Shown here: one piece after another, positions 24,837-33,763 of the stretch
Numbering within the stretch: position 1 is the first letter of the stretch
Layout of the letters: each line of letters starts with the position of its first letter
Assembly: GCF_001306145.1 (NCBI RefSeq)
Contig: NZ_LGKO01000005.1
Coordinates: forward strand, 806,001-870,000
Length of the DNA: 64,000 bases
Direction of reading: 5' to 3'
Source: Thermanaerothrix daxensis
GTDB lineage: Bacteria; Chloroflexota; Anaerolineae; Anaerolineales; Anaerolineaceae
Made by a program: the position numbers and the translations under genes
The notes under the pieces: generated by a model
What the model was told of the DNA's origin: nothing
Seen by the model: the letters and a program-made list of their open reading frames with translations, nothing else
Database searches by the model: none

Positions 24837-26699
24837 CTAGGTAATTTCAATGGATTCTAGTTCAACGCCACAGTGAATATAAGCCTGATAGAGGGGTTCA
24901 CACTGTTCGGGTGATAGATTGCTCACTACCAGCCGTAACGAAAAACGGCCATCTGGAAGCGTATTGTTCACCGAACGTAGAATATTCCCACCGGCTTGTG
25001 AAACCAGACTTGCAAGGCGCGCCAGTGTCCCGGGACGATTGGCCCGTGCACTGCCTATCATTTGAATGGTGGTCCAACGGAGGGTGTCATTGGTGATACC
25101 AACACTATCCAGGGTTTGAGAGACTTCCTGCTGGCGGATGGCACCACTTCCCAGCGCAGCATAGAAGTCTTCCAGGCTTGCACATGCCAATTGTTCCAGA
25201 AGATTATCCACCCGCGTTGGCTCCAGGGCCTGAACATCCTCAAGCGCCAGTAGTCCTCGCTCTTTGGGCAATTGCTTGGCGATTTGGCGCCCCTTTTCAG
25301 CACTGCGCTTGAGGGCTTCCGTTACCAGGACACTCCGCAGCAGGCGAGCGGTGGATGGATTGCTAAATGCCAGCCATTCCTCAGAGGGGGCTAAGCGGTT
25401 GCTCCCGGTTATCACTTCCACTATGTCACCGGGTTGAATGTGGTCGGATAATCGCGCCAAGTTACCGTTCACCTTGACGGCGCTGATTTTATCCAGGAGA
25501 AATTCTTGCTGAATAGAAGCAATGGCATCCAGGACCGTGGAACCTTCGGGCAGGAAACGCGCACTCCCGCTGGGGGTGAAGATTTCAATGGGGCGGTATT
25601 GACTAATGTCCTTTCCTTGTTGTAGGGCATAAACGACCCCCCAGTGGTTCTCACCCTCCATATCACGGGTGGCGATAGCAACCTCAATAGCCCCTAGATC
25701 GGGCAGCCAGGCAGTAACCTGAAGAGCACGGTAGCCGTTTTGCGGGCAGGCGATGTAGTCATCAAAACGATTCTGGTCTAAATAAGGGCCGAGGAACCGG
25801 TTGACCTTGGGGAGAAGGGCATAACATTGGGTTTCATCTTCGCTGTCTACAACCAATCGGAAGGAAACCAGGTCATTAACTGCTGCAAATGAATCCATCG
25901 AAGCACGCCGTGCCCGTGCCATACGGCGCAGTTTCTGCCAGGTTTGCCAATAACCATTGACGGTAAGTTCCACACTGCCGCTGATGCCGCTTTCTTCCAT
26001 CAAGTTGCCCAGTTGCTCCATCATCGGGTTAATGAAGGAGAGATCTAGGCGGGGATCGGCATCAATTTTCTCTTTGACAAAAGAGTAGGTTTCGGGGTCT
26101 GCATAGGGGAATGCTAAGTCTTCCAGCCAGCGCCGCCAGCGATAACAGTTCAAAATGCCCGCCAGCTTGCCGTAAGCGCGGATGACCTCAAGGGCTTTCT
26201 GCTGGCGTTTGTGCTCTGGCATGTAGTGAAGCGTTAGCAAGTTATGGCTTTTATCTGCCAGTTTGACCAGGAAGACTCCGGGATCACGGAATTGAGCCAG
26301 TTTGCGTAGCGTTTCGATCTCGCGGGTTCGCCCATCGCGCGGCGTGCTGATCTTGGTGACTCCGTCTACAATGTAGGCAACTTCTTCGCCCAACGGACCG
26401 GGGAAGCGTGCTCGAATAGCATCTAATGTTTCGCCCTGGTCTTCCACGGCGTCGTGAAGCAAGCCGGCAATGGTCCAGGCTTCGCGGCCGATGAGTTTAT
26501 CCAGAAATGCGCCTACCCACACGCAATGGGTTTCAAAGTAGGGTTCCCCACTCAGGCGACACTGCCCTTTATGTAATTCGCGTCCCCATGCGTAGGCTTC
26601 GGCAATTGCCGGGGTGCGTGGGATGAATTCGCCTGGATTGAACTCATCCTCTAGGCGAGGGCGGATTTCTTTGACCGGGGTTACGGTTACTTTAACCAT
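24837..26699 (-). CDS. RelA/SpoT homologue with intact HD hydrolase and degenerate synthetase domain
   Basis: A 620-residue RelA/SpoT-family protein, about 100 residues shorter than typical Rel. The N-terminal HD domain is well kept: HKGQCRLSGEPY (43-54), His58, LLHDAVED (80-87) and KLADKSHN (146-153), so ppGpp hydrolase activity is likely. The synthetase region (about 240-365) lacks the usual RxK signature (NGYWQTWQKLRRM) but keeps NDLVSFR with Asp276, NGYRAL and Glu339 in EVAIAT. TGS (about 370-435) and C-terminal ACT (about 545-620) domains follow. It may be hydrolase-biased. It is transcribed alone, 66 bp upstream of the FKBP gene. Confidence 0.85.
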   Translation of the reverse strand: MVKVTVTPVKEIRPRLEDEFNPGEFIPRTPAIAEAYAWGRELHKGQCRLSGEPYFETHCVWVGAFLDKLIGREAWTIAGLLHDAVEDQGETLDAIRARFPGPLGEEVAYIVDGVTKISTPRDGRTREIETLRKLAQFRDPGVFLVKLADKSHNLLTLHYMPEHKRQQKALEVIRAYGKLAGILNCYRWRRWLEDLAFPYADPETYSFVKEKIDADPRLDLSFINPMMEQLGNLMEESGISGSVELTVNGYWQTWQKLRRMARARRASMDSFAAVNDLVSFRLVVDSEDETQCYALLPKVNRFLGPYLDQNRFDDYIACPQNGYRALQVTAWLPDLGAIEVAIATRDMEGENHWGVVYALQQGKDISQYRPIEIFTPSGSARFLPEGSTVLDAIASIQQEFLLDKISAVKVNGNLARLSDHIQPGDIVEVITGSNRLAPSEEWLAFSNPSTARLLRSVLVTEALKRSAEKGRQIAKQLPKERGLLALEDVQALEPTRVDNLLEQLACASLEDFYAALGSGAIRQQEVSQTLDSVGITNDTLRWTTIQMIGSARANRPGTLARLASLVSQAGGNILRSVNNTLPDGRFSLRLVVSNLSPEQCEPLYQAYIHCGVELESIEIT

Positions 26700-26793
26700 C
26701 GCTTGCTTTACGGGGTATTACCATTATTATCTTATTGTTCTATTTTAACCCCTAAAAATCCCTGTACCAATACCCAGGCAACAGCGTCCCGCA

Positions 26794-27786
26794 TTAACGA
26801 GACACCATGCTATAAGGTGTACGTTCTTCCGAGCGATCCGTGGCAGGTGGTGGCTCAGGCGAGAGTGAGGATATTTTTTCTCGCAGGTCAGGTGTCATGG
26901 GGATTTCCAGAGCTTTTAGGACCCCTTCCAGCTGTTCTAGGTTCCGGGCGCCAATGATTGGGGCGGTTACAGCGGGGTGGCTGGCGACCCAGGCAATGGC
27001 CAGAGGGGCCGGTTCATAGCCATGCTCCTGGGAAAACCGGGTGAATCGTTCGGCAACTTCGTACATCCAGGGTTCCCCATAGCGGGTTCGATACATGGTG
27101 TTCTCAACAAGCCGACCTTTTTCAGGTTGGCGATTCACACCGTATTTTCCGCTCAGCAAGCCACCTCCAAGCGGGCTGTAGGGCACTACCCCGAGCCCCT
27201 CTGCCTGAGCCATGGGCAGGATTTCCACCTCTGCCTGACGTTTGACCAGATTGTACATGGGCTGAATGCAGGCGAAAGGCGTCCAGCCGTGATGTTGGGC
27301 GATCCCCAGGGCTTTTTCAATTTGCCAGGCAGCAAAATTGCTGGCAGCGGGATAGAGAATTTTGCCCTGGCGCACCAGGTCCTCCAATCCACGCAGAGTT
27401 TCCTCAAGATCGGTGAAGTCATCAAAATGATGGATGTAGTAAATATCAATATAATCGGTGCTAAGCCGCCTGAGGCTGGCTTCTACGGCGTGCCTCAAAT
27501 GTCTGCGCGAAGCGCCGCGTGCGTTAACATCAGGGCCTGTGGGGAAAAAGGCTTTGCTTGTTATAATCACTTCATCGCGATGGCCGGCGATCAGGCGTCC
27601 GAGGATGATCTCGGATTGGCCGCCGGCGTAAATATTGGCTGAGTCGAAGAAATTAATGCCTGCATCGCGACACCGTTGATACATGGCAGCCGCTGTCGCT
27701 TCGTCGGCTTCATGACCGAACGACATCGTACCAAAGCATAACTTTGAAACCTTGACACCTGTTTTGCCTAAAAAACGATATTCCAT
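26794..27786 (-). CDS. Aldo/keto reductase (first copy)
   Basis: A 330-residue NADPH-dependent aldo/keto reductase with a (beta/alpha)8 fold. Key segments are FFDSANIYAGGQSEIILG (catalytic Asp and Tyr), IITSKAFFP (Lys), YIDIYYIHHFDD (His) and PIIGARNLEQLEGVLKAL for cofactor binding. It reduces aldehydes or ketones in the cytoplasm; the substrate is unknown. ATG 27786 is chosen rather than the longer frame to 27867, since AGGAGC lies 8 nt upstream and MEYRFLGKTGVKVS is the canonical start. It is transcribed divergently from glgX. A second copy lies at 37027-37992. Confidence 0.9.
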   Translation of the reverse strand: MEYRFLGKTGVKVSKLCFGTMSFGHEADEATAAAMYQRCRDAGINFFDSANIYAGGQSEIILGRLIAGHRDEVIITSKAFFPTGPDVNARGASRRHLRHAVEASLRRLSTDYIDIYYIHHFDDFTDLEETLRGLEDLVRQGKILYPAASNFAAWQIEKALGIAQHHGWTPFACIQPMYNLVKRQAEVEILPMAQAEGLGVVPYSPLGGGLLSGKYGVNRQPEKGRLVENTMYRTRYGEPWMYEVAERFTRFSQEHGYEPAPLAIAWVASHPAVTAPIIGARNLEQLEGVLKALEIPMTPDLREKISSLSPEPPPATDRSEERTPYSMVSR

Positions 27787-27866
27787 GAGTCTTGCTCCTA
27801 AAAAATTCTTCTTCCTAAGAAAGATATTTTGATTGTAATCCTGTTTGCTCGTGCCGGAGAGGTGCA

Positions 27867-29939
27867 ATGTCCCAAATAAGAGTGTATCGCGGTCATAGTT
27901 ACCCCTTAGGCGCTACGATCCACGATGGCGGTGTCAATTTTTCCCTCTTTTCCATGAACAGTGAGAGGGTAGATCTGCTCCTCTTTGAGAATCCAGAGGA
28001 TTCTGAACCTCAGCATGTGATCCGCTTGAATCCTGACGAGCATCGGACCTTTGCCTACTGGCACGTATATATCAGTGGGATTGGTGCGGGGCAAATTTAT
28101 GCCTACCGTGTGTACGGTCCTCATGATCCGGAACGTGGTCTTCGTTTTGATCCCAGCAAGCTCTTGTTGGATCCTTATGCTCGTGTGATTGTCAATACAG
28201 AAAACTACCGCCGTGAAGCTGCGCTGCAACCCGGAAGCGACTGGGGACACCTGATGAAATGTGCGGTGATGGATCCTCGTGGCTACAATTGGGAGGGGGA
28301 TGAGCACCTGCGTTTACCTTACGCCCAGACGGTAATCTACGAACTCCATGTGGGCGGTTTTACGCGCCATCCTTCCTCTGGAGTTGCTAAGGAGAAGCGG
28401 GGCACATATGCAGGCCTGATCGAAAAAATTCCTTACCTCAAGTCTTTGGGCATCACCTCAGTAGAACTGATGCCGGTACAACAGTTCGATGAACAAGATG
28501 CGCCCCCGGGGTTGACCAATTACTGGGGATATAGCCCAATCGCCTTTTTTGCTCCTCATCGAGGTTATAGTTCGCGTCAGGATATCTTAGGCCCAGTAGA
28601 TGAGTTCCGCGATATGGTCAAAGCCCTGCATCGGGCAGGAATTGAGGTCATTCTCGATGTGGTTTTCAATCATACGGCTGAGGGAGATCATCGAGGGCCA
28701 ACTCTGGGCTTTAAGGGGCTTGAAAACCGCATTTATTACATGCTTGATCCTCGTGACCCCTCTCGTTATTTGAACTTCAGCGGGTGCGGAAATACCTTGA
28801 ATACCAATAATTCTATAGTAAGACGTTTGATCCTGGATGCCTTACGCTATTGGGTGCAGGTGATGCATGTGGATGGCTTCCGTTTTGATCTTGCTTCAGT
28901 GATGGCGCGGGATGAGGATGGGCAATTGCTTAAAAATCCCCCCATCCTCTGGGAGATTGAAACCGACCCCGTATTGGCTGGAACCAAGATCATTGCTGAA
29001 GCCTGGGATGCAACCGGTCTCTATCAGGTGGGAACGTTCATTGGACATCGCTGGGCTGAATGGAATGCGCGCTTTCGAGACGATGTGCGTCGTTTCATAC
29101 GAGGGGATGAGAGCATGGTTTGGGATTTCGCAAACCGACTGATCGGCAGCCCCGATTTATTCCGTCAGCCTGATCGTGAGCCTAATCGAAGCATTAACTT
29201 CGTCACTTGTCATGATGGTTTTACTTTGAACGACCTGGTTTCATATAACCAGAAGCATAATGAGGCAAACCTTGAAGATAATCGGGACGGGGTTGAGGAA
29301 AATTATTCCTGGAATTGTGGCATTGAGGGCCCGAGCGAAGACCCTGAGGTCGAAAGATTGCGTCAGCGGCAGATCCGCAATTTTCTGGTGGCGTTACTGG
29401 TTGCGCAGGGAACACCAATGCTCTTAATGGGGGATGAGGTCCGGCGTACTCAGCAGGGAAACAATAATGCCTATTGTCAAGATAACGAAATTTCCTGGCT
29501 GGATTGGGGGTTATTGGAGCGCGAAAAGGGACTGTGGCGGTTTGTCCAGACGTTGCTGGCCTTCACCCAGTCCTACCACATATTCCGCGAGGAATCTTTT
29601 TGGGCCCGCAAACCGGGTGAGAACACCCCACGTATTGCCTGGCATGGAGTAAAGCGTAATCACCCTGATTGGCGGAGCATTTCCCATTCACTGGCAATCG
29701 AATTATGCTGCGCTGAAGCCGGAGAGCATGTCTATGTGGCTTTCAATGCCTATTGGGAGCCTTTAACTTTTGAACTGCCTTTGTTGCCCTCAGGGCAATG
29801 CTGGTATCGGTTGGTAGATACCAGTTTGCCCAGCCCCGAGGATATTTATGATCTGCGCCAGGCACCCTCAATCAAGGGGGACACCTATACCTTAGCCGCG
29901 CGTAGCAGTCTCATTCTGGTTGCCCAGTCCGAAGGATGA
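27867..29939 (+). CDS. glgX: Glycogen debranching enzyme (isoamylase-type GH13)
   Basis: A 690-residue GlgX/isoamylase-type enzyme. It has an N-terminal CBM48 domain (YPLGATIHDGGVNFSLFS), then the GH13 barrel with VILDVVFNHTAEG, the nucleophile region GFRFDLASVMARD, the general-acid region IIAEAWDA and FVTCHDGFTLNDLVSYN. It hydrolyses alpha-1,6 branch points of glycogen or related glucans. The length matches the family. It stands alone, with no glgA, glgB or glgP beside it. It converges on the radical SAM gene with an 18-bp gap. ATG 27867 has GGAGAGG upstream. Confidence 0.93.
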   Translation: MSQIRVYRGHSYPLGATIHDGGVNFSLFSMNSERVDLLLFENPEDSEPQHVIRLNPDEHRTFAYWHVYISGIGAGQIYAYRVYGPHDPERGLRFDPSKLLLDPYARVIVNTENYRREAALQPGSDWGHLMKCAVMDPRGYNWEGDEHLRLPYAQTVIYELHVGGFTRHPSSGVAKEKRGTYAGLIEKIPYLKSLGITSVELMPVQQFDEQDAPPGLTNYWGYSPIAFFAPHRGYSSRQDILGPVDEFRDMVKALHRAGIEVILDVVFNHTAEGDHRGPTLGFKGLENRIYYMLDPRDPSRYLNFSGCGNTLNTNNSIVRRLILDALRYWVQVMHVDGFRFDLASVMARDEDGQLLKNPPILWEIETDPVLAGTKIIAEAWDATGLYQVGTFIGHRWAEWNARFRDDVRRFIRGDESMVWDFANRLIGSPDLFRQPDREPNRSINFVTCHDGFTLNDLVSYNQKHNEANLEDNRDGVEENYSWNCGIEGPSEDPEVERLRQRQIRNFLVALLVAQGTPMLLMGDEVRRTQQGNNNAYCQDNEISWLDWGLLEREKGLWRFVQTLLAFTQSYHIFREESFWARKPGENTPRIAWHGVKRNHPDWRSISHSLAIELCCAEAGEHVYVAFNAYWEPLTFELPLLPSGQCWYRLVDTSLPSPEDIYDLRQAPSIKGDTYTLAARSSLILVAQSEG

Positions 29940-29957
29940 TCGGAGATGTAAGCCGGT

Positions 29958-30866
29958 TCATCGGTCCAGCCGATATAAACCTGCTTGGTGGGCGGCTTCG
30001 ACGGCTTGGCGATACTCTTCGGGGGTAATGCGCCGGTTGATTTCCGGGTACCAGTGGGCTCGGTAAGTGGGGTAGTACTGTTCCATTATATTCAGATAAG
30101 TGTGAGGCGAGATCTCCTGAGCCAGGAAGCGAACAATGGCTTCGGTTCCAGCCAGATGGTTGGGCAAGACAAGGTGGCGAACCAATAATCCACGCGTCGC
30201 CAAGCCATTTTCATCCAGTTGCAAATCTCCAACCTGGCGATGCATTTCTCGCACGGCTGCCTGGTTGATCTGGGGGTAATTTGGAATACGGGAGTAGCGC
30301 TTGGCAATTTCGGCGTCGGCGTACTTCATATCCGGCATGTAGATATCAACCACCCCATCAAGCAGTTGCAAGCTTTCCATGGAGTCGTAACCTCCGGTGT
30401 TGTAAACCAGGGGGATACGTAGACCGGCTTGAGCCGCGATCAGCACGGCGGCTAGAATTTGGGCGACCACGTGGCTGGGTGAGACCAGGTTTATATTGTG
30501 ACAGCCCAAATGTTGCAAGCGGAGCATAATTTCCGCCAGTTCTTCCGGTTCGACCTCAACCCCGGCATCGGTCTGGCTGATTTCGTAATTCTGACAGTAC
30601 TGACAGCGAAGATTGCAATGGGTAAAAAAGATGGTTCCCGAACCCCGCCAGCCTCGTAGCGGGGCTTCTTCACCGAAATGCGGGCCGTAACTGCTGATTT
30701 TGGCTTTTTCCCCGGTTCGGCAAACCCCTAACTGACCTGCGCGACGATTAACTCTGCACTTCCAGGCGCATAGATCGCAGGCTTCCAGGTGAGCGTAAGC
30801 AGTTTCAACGCGTCGTTTGAGTTCGCCACTCTCCAGGAGTTTGAGGTAGGAGGGTTGGAACCCCAT
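29958..30866 (-). CDS. Radical SAM protein, PflX/pyruvate formate-lyase-activase-like
   Basis: A 302-residue radical SAM protein with the cluster motif CxxxCxxC at Cys84, Cys88 and Cys91 (CNLRCQYC). It has an N-terminal cysteine set at 30, 33, 37 and 49 that resembles the extra metal-site region of PflX proteins (COG1313). The rest of the barrel includes VYNTGGYDS and DIYMPDMKYAD. It could be a glycyl-radical activase or another SAM-radical enzyme; no partner glycyl-radical enzyme is nearby. It begins only 14 bp after livF on the same strand, so it is probably the last gene of the liv operon. Confidence 0.83.
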   Translation of the reverse strand: MGFQPSYLKLLESGELKRRVETAYAHLEACDLCAWKCRVNRRAGQLGVCRTGEKAKISSYGPHFGEEAPLRGWRGSGTIFFTHCNLRCQYCQNYEISQTDAGVEVEPEELAEIMLRLQHLGCHNINLVSPSHVVAQILAAVLIAAQAGLRIPLVYNTGGYDSMESLQLLDGVVDIYMPDMKYADAEIAKRYSRIPNYPQINQAAVREMHRQVGDLQLDENGLATRGLLVRHLVLPNHLAGTEAIVRFLAQEISPHTYLNIMEQYYPTYRAHWYPEINRRITPEEYRQAVEAAHQAGLYRLDR

Positions 30867-30880
30867 AAAAAGTGAGAGTC

Positions 30881-31588
30881 TTACACGCCCAAGTAAGCGG
30901 CTTTGACCATCGGGTTTTCTGCTACTTCCTTGGCTGTGCCTGAAAGCACGATTCGCCCTGTTTCAAGCACGTAAGCCCGGTGCGCGATGGATAATGCCAT
31001 GTGAGCATTTTGTTCTACTAGGAGGATGCTGGTGCCCTGTTGGTTAATTTCCTGGATGATGCGGAAAATCTCTTCTACCAGGATTGGACTGAGCCCCATG
31101 GAGGGTTCGTCGAGGAGCAAAAGGGTGGGGCGGCTCATGAGACCGCGCCCCATGGCAAGCATTTGTTGCTCGCCACCCGAGAGGGTTCCCCCGAGTTGGT
31201 TAATGCGCTCTTTGAGGCGTGGGAAGGAAGCGAAGACCCGTTCCATGGTGCGTTGAATCTCATTGGGGTCATTGCGGGTGTAGGCCCCCATGAGCAGATT
31301 TTCACGTACTGTCAGGGGAGCGAAAATTTTGCGCCCCTCCGGTACGTGGCTGATGCCCATCTTGACAATTTCTTGGGCAGGGGTATTGGTAATATCTCGC
31401 CCTTTGTAACGAATATAACCGGTACGGGTGCGCAAAAGTCCGGAAATGGTGCGCAGAGTAGTGGATTTTCCAGCGCCATTAGCGCCAATGAGGGTAACGA
31501 TTTCTCCTTCCTCCACATGAAAAGAGATTCCCTGGAGGGCGTGAATGGCGCCGTAGTACACATTTAGATTATGGACTTCAAGCAGCAT
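30881..31588 (-). CDS. livF: Branched-chain amino acid ABC transporter ATP-binding protein LivF
   Basis: A 235-residue ABC ATPase. Walker A is GANGAGKST, the signature is LSGGEQQMLAMGRGLM, and Walker B is LLLLDEPSMGL. The sequence SHVPEGRKIFAPLTVRENL is characteristic of LivF. It energises uptake of branched-chain or related amino acids at the inner face of the membrane, paired with LivG. Its start overlaps the end of livG by 11 bp. The operon order livJ-livH-livM-livG-livF is the standard one. Confidence 0.95.
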   Translation of the reverse strand: MLLEVHNLNVYYGAIHALQGISFHVEEGEIVTLIGANGAGKSTTLRTISGLLRTRTGYIRYKGRDITNTPAQEIVKMGISHVPEGRKIFAPLTVRENLLMGAYTRNDPNEIQRTMERVFASFPRLKERINQLGGTLSGGEQQMLAMGRGLMSRPTLLLLDEPSMGLSPILVEEIFRIIQEINQQGTSILLVEQNAHMALSIAHRAYVLETGRIVLSGTAKEVAENPMVKAAYLGV

Positions 31589-32381
31589 GGGTCACTCCTT
31601 TCCCCAGGTAGGCTTCGATGACCAGCGGGTTCTCTTGAATTTCCTTGGGGGTTCCTCGGGCGATTACCTGGCCAAAGTCCATCACTGTGATCCACTCACA
31701 GATGCCCATGACCACGCGCATTTGATGTTCGATGAGCAAGATGGTCAGATTGAAGCGCTCGCGGATAAAGTGGATCAGATCCATGAGTTCAATAATCTCG
31801 CGCGGGTTCATACCGGCGGCGGGCTCATCCAGGAGCAAAAGTTTGGGGTTACAGGCCAATGCTCGTGCAATTTCGACCCGACGTTGTTCACCGTAGGGTA
31901 GATTTTTGGCGGTCTCGTTGTAAATTCGGTCGAGCTGAAAGATGCTGAGGAAATCCAATGCCTGTTCGGTCAATTCTTTTTCCTTAATATTAAAACGCGA
32001 GGTGCGTAGCAAGCCATCGCTCAGCGTGTAGCCGCAGTGAGGGTGGTATGCAATGCGCACATTATCCAGAACCGTGAGGTTGGGGAACAGGCGAATATTC
32101 TGAAAGGTTCGTGCTATGCCCATGCGGGTAATCTCATGAGGTTCCAGACCAACGATGTTAGTCCCGTTGAAGAAAATCTCTCCGCTGGTGGGCACATACA
32201 ATCCCGTAATCATATTAAACACCGTGGTTTTCCCGGCACCGTTGGGGCCGATCAAACCCACCAGTTCACCGTGTTTCAGGGTCAGGTCGAAATTACGTAC
32301 CGCTGCTAGGCCGCCGAAGAATTTCGTCAGACCGCGAATTTCAAGCACAGTGGGAGAAGTCGAGGTTGCGGAGGTCTCCAT
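31578..32381 (-). CDS. livG: Branched-chain amino acid ABC transporter ATP-binding protein LivG
   Basis: A 267-residue ABC ATPase. Walker A is GPNGAGKTTVFN, the signature region LPYGEQRRVEIARAL uses the LivG variant of LSGGQ, and Walker B is LLLLDEPAAGMNP. The N-terminal ARTFQNIRLFPNLTVLDNV and C-terminal RGTPKEIQ extension are typical of LivG. It forms a heterodimer with LivF on the LivH-LivM permease. It begins 12 bp after livM and overlaps livF by 11 bp, so translation is coupled. Confidence 0.95.
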   Translation of the reverse strand: METSATSTSPTVLEIRGLTKFFGGLAAVRNFDLTLKHGELVGLIGPNGAGKTTVFNMITGLYVPTSGEIFFNGTNIVGLEPHEITRMGIARTFQNIRLFPNLTVLDNVRIAYHPHCGYTLSDGLLRTSRFNIKEKELTEQALDFLSIFQLDRIYNETAKNLPYGEQRRVEIARALACNPKLLLLDEPAAGMNPREIIELMDLIHFIRERFNLTILLIEHQMRVVMGICEWITVMDFGQVIARGTPKEIQENPLVIEAYLGKGVTHAA

Positions 32382-32392
32382 GGGTGCTCCTC

Positions 32393-33751
32393 TCAGATTG
32401 CGCTCTTATGAGCGGGTTCAGGCTGTTGGCGTGGGGCGGTAATAAACTCAGGTCCTTTGAGAAAGCCCCATTCAATGGATCCGAACAACCCCTGCGGGCG
32501 AATGAGCATCAAGAGAAGCAGAGTGATTGGGTAAAGAACAAAGCGCCACGTGGGTGCCTCGGTACCCATTTGGCTCAACAGCACGCGCAGCATACCTTCG
32601 AGGAAGAAGATCCAACCAAAGGACGCGGCAATGGTTCCGGTCATGCTCCCTAAACCGCCAAACACCACAATAATAAGAGGGTTGAAACCAGCCAGGAAGT
32701 TGAAGGTGCCTGGGCTCAGGAATCCAATGTAGTGGGCATATACTGCCCCTCCGATTCCGGCGAAGAAACTGCCGACTACAAAAGACATCAACTTGGCGCC
32801 AGCCACGTCAATTCCCATGGCTTTGGCCGCGATTTCGTCTTCGCGTACAGCGACGATGGAACGGCCCGTGCTGGAATGAACAAGGTTGCGCATAATGATG
32901 ATCACTGCCATCATGAAGAAGAATGCCGAGAACCAGGTGGTCAGTTTGGGAATTCCGATCATACCTCGCCCACCTTTCATCTCAGGGAAAGGCAGGATGG
33001 TATCGGAATTTATCATTAAGGTGTTGACCACAATGGTAAACCCCAGAGTAGCGATGCCAAAATAATCGCTTCCCAGCGTTAGCACGGGTAGGCCAAAAAG
33101 AAACGAGATTTGGGCGGCAAAAATTCCAGCCAGGATGACCGCCAGGAAGTAAATGACCTGCTGCGCCACGGGAGAATTGAGAGGGCCCGGCTCGGCCACT
33201 GAGCCCAAGAGTGGGGTCAGCAAGGGGTTTAGTTGATTGCCCAGATAAACAGCAGCGGCTCCGGTGATCAAAGCGCCGATCAGGTAAAGGGTGAACGATG
33301 AAAGGACCGGAATGCCTCGAAAACGCTGAAGCCATTTATTGATTCCAAGCAGGGTCAGAGTGCCGATTAAAGCGCCCAGCCCCAGGACTAACAACCCTCG
33401 TGCATCTCCGTTAATCCAGCGATAGGTAATATCGGCTGCGGCGTACGCACCAATTCCATAGAAGCCCCATTGCCCCAGGCTGAACTGGCCGTTGAAGCCG
33501 TAGATCAGATTCAGCCCCAGTGCCACCATGGTCATTGCAGAGGCCTGGAAGAGCAAACCGCTGTCAAAGTTGTTGAGTAAACGGAACCCATTGATATCTG
33601 TTAAGGCCAATTGCACAATGCCAAATGCCCCCACCAGGCCGGCAATTTTGATCCAGATAGATGGGCGGGCGAGAAGCCACATGAGTCCGTACAGGTAGGC
33701 GATAATGGCAATGATTTTGACCAGAGAACCCAGTAGGAATCCCAATTCCAT
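32393..33751 (-). CDS. livM: Branched-chain amino acid ABC transporter permease LivM, with enlarged loop
   Basis: A 452-residue membrane permease. The LivM core is clear: LGLNLIYGFNGQFSLGQWGFYGIGAY (about 78-103), then PVLTLGSDYFGIATLGF (222-238), RSIVAVREDEIAAKAMGID and the C-terminal IVVFGGLGSMTG. Between GAY and the next core motif there are about 118 residues, against roughly 35 in E. coli LivM. That leaves an insert of about 80 residues with two or more added hydrophobic segments (about 118-215). It partners LivH. The gene begins 12 bp after livH and precedes livG. Confidence 0.92.
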   Translation of the reverse strand: MELGFLLGSLVKIIAIIAYLYGLMWLLARPSIWIKIAGLVGAFGIVQLALTDINGFRLLNNFDSGLLFQASAMTMVALGLNLIYGFNGQFSLGQWGFYGIGAYAAADITYRWINGDARGLLVLGLGALIGTLTLLGINKWLQRFRGIPVLSSFTLYLIGALITGAAAVYLGNQLNPLLTPLLGSVAEPGPLNSPVAQQVIYFLAVILAGIFAAQISFLFGLPVLTLGSDYFGIATLGFTIVVNTLMINSDTILPFPEMKGGRGMIGIPKLTTWFSAFFFMMAVIIIMRNLVHSSTGRSIVAVREDEIAAKAMGIDVAGAKLMSFVVGSFFAGIGGAVYAHYIGFLSPGTFNFLAGFNPLIIVVFGGLGSMTGTIAASFGWIFFLEGMLRVLLSQMGTEAPTWRFVLYPITLLLLMLIRPQGLFGSIEWGFLKGPEFITAPRQQPEPAHKSAI

Positions 33752-33763
33752 GGATCGTTCTCC

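Noticed and set aside
26977-27642. Open frame of 221 codons on the plus strand
   Set aside because: Antisense shadow of the aldo/keto reductase gene with no family features.
31040-31567. Open frame of 175 codons on the plus strand
   Set aside because: Antisense shadow of livF.
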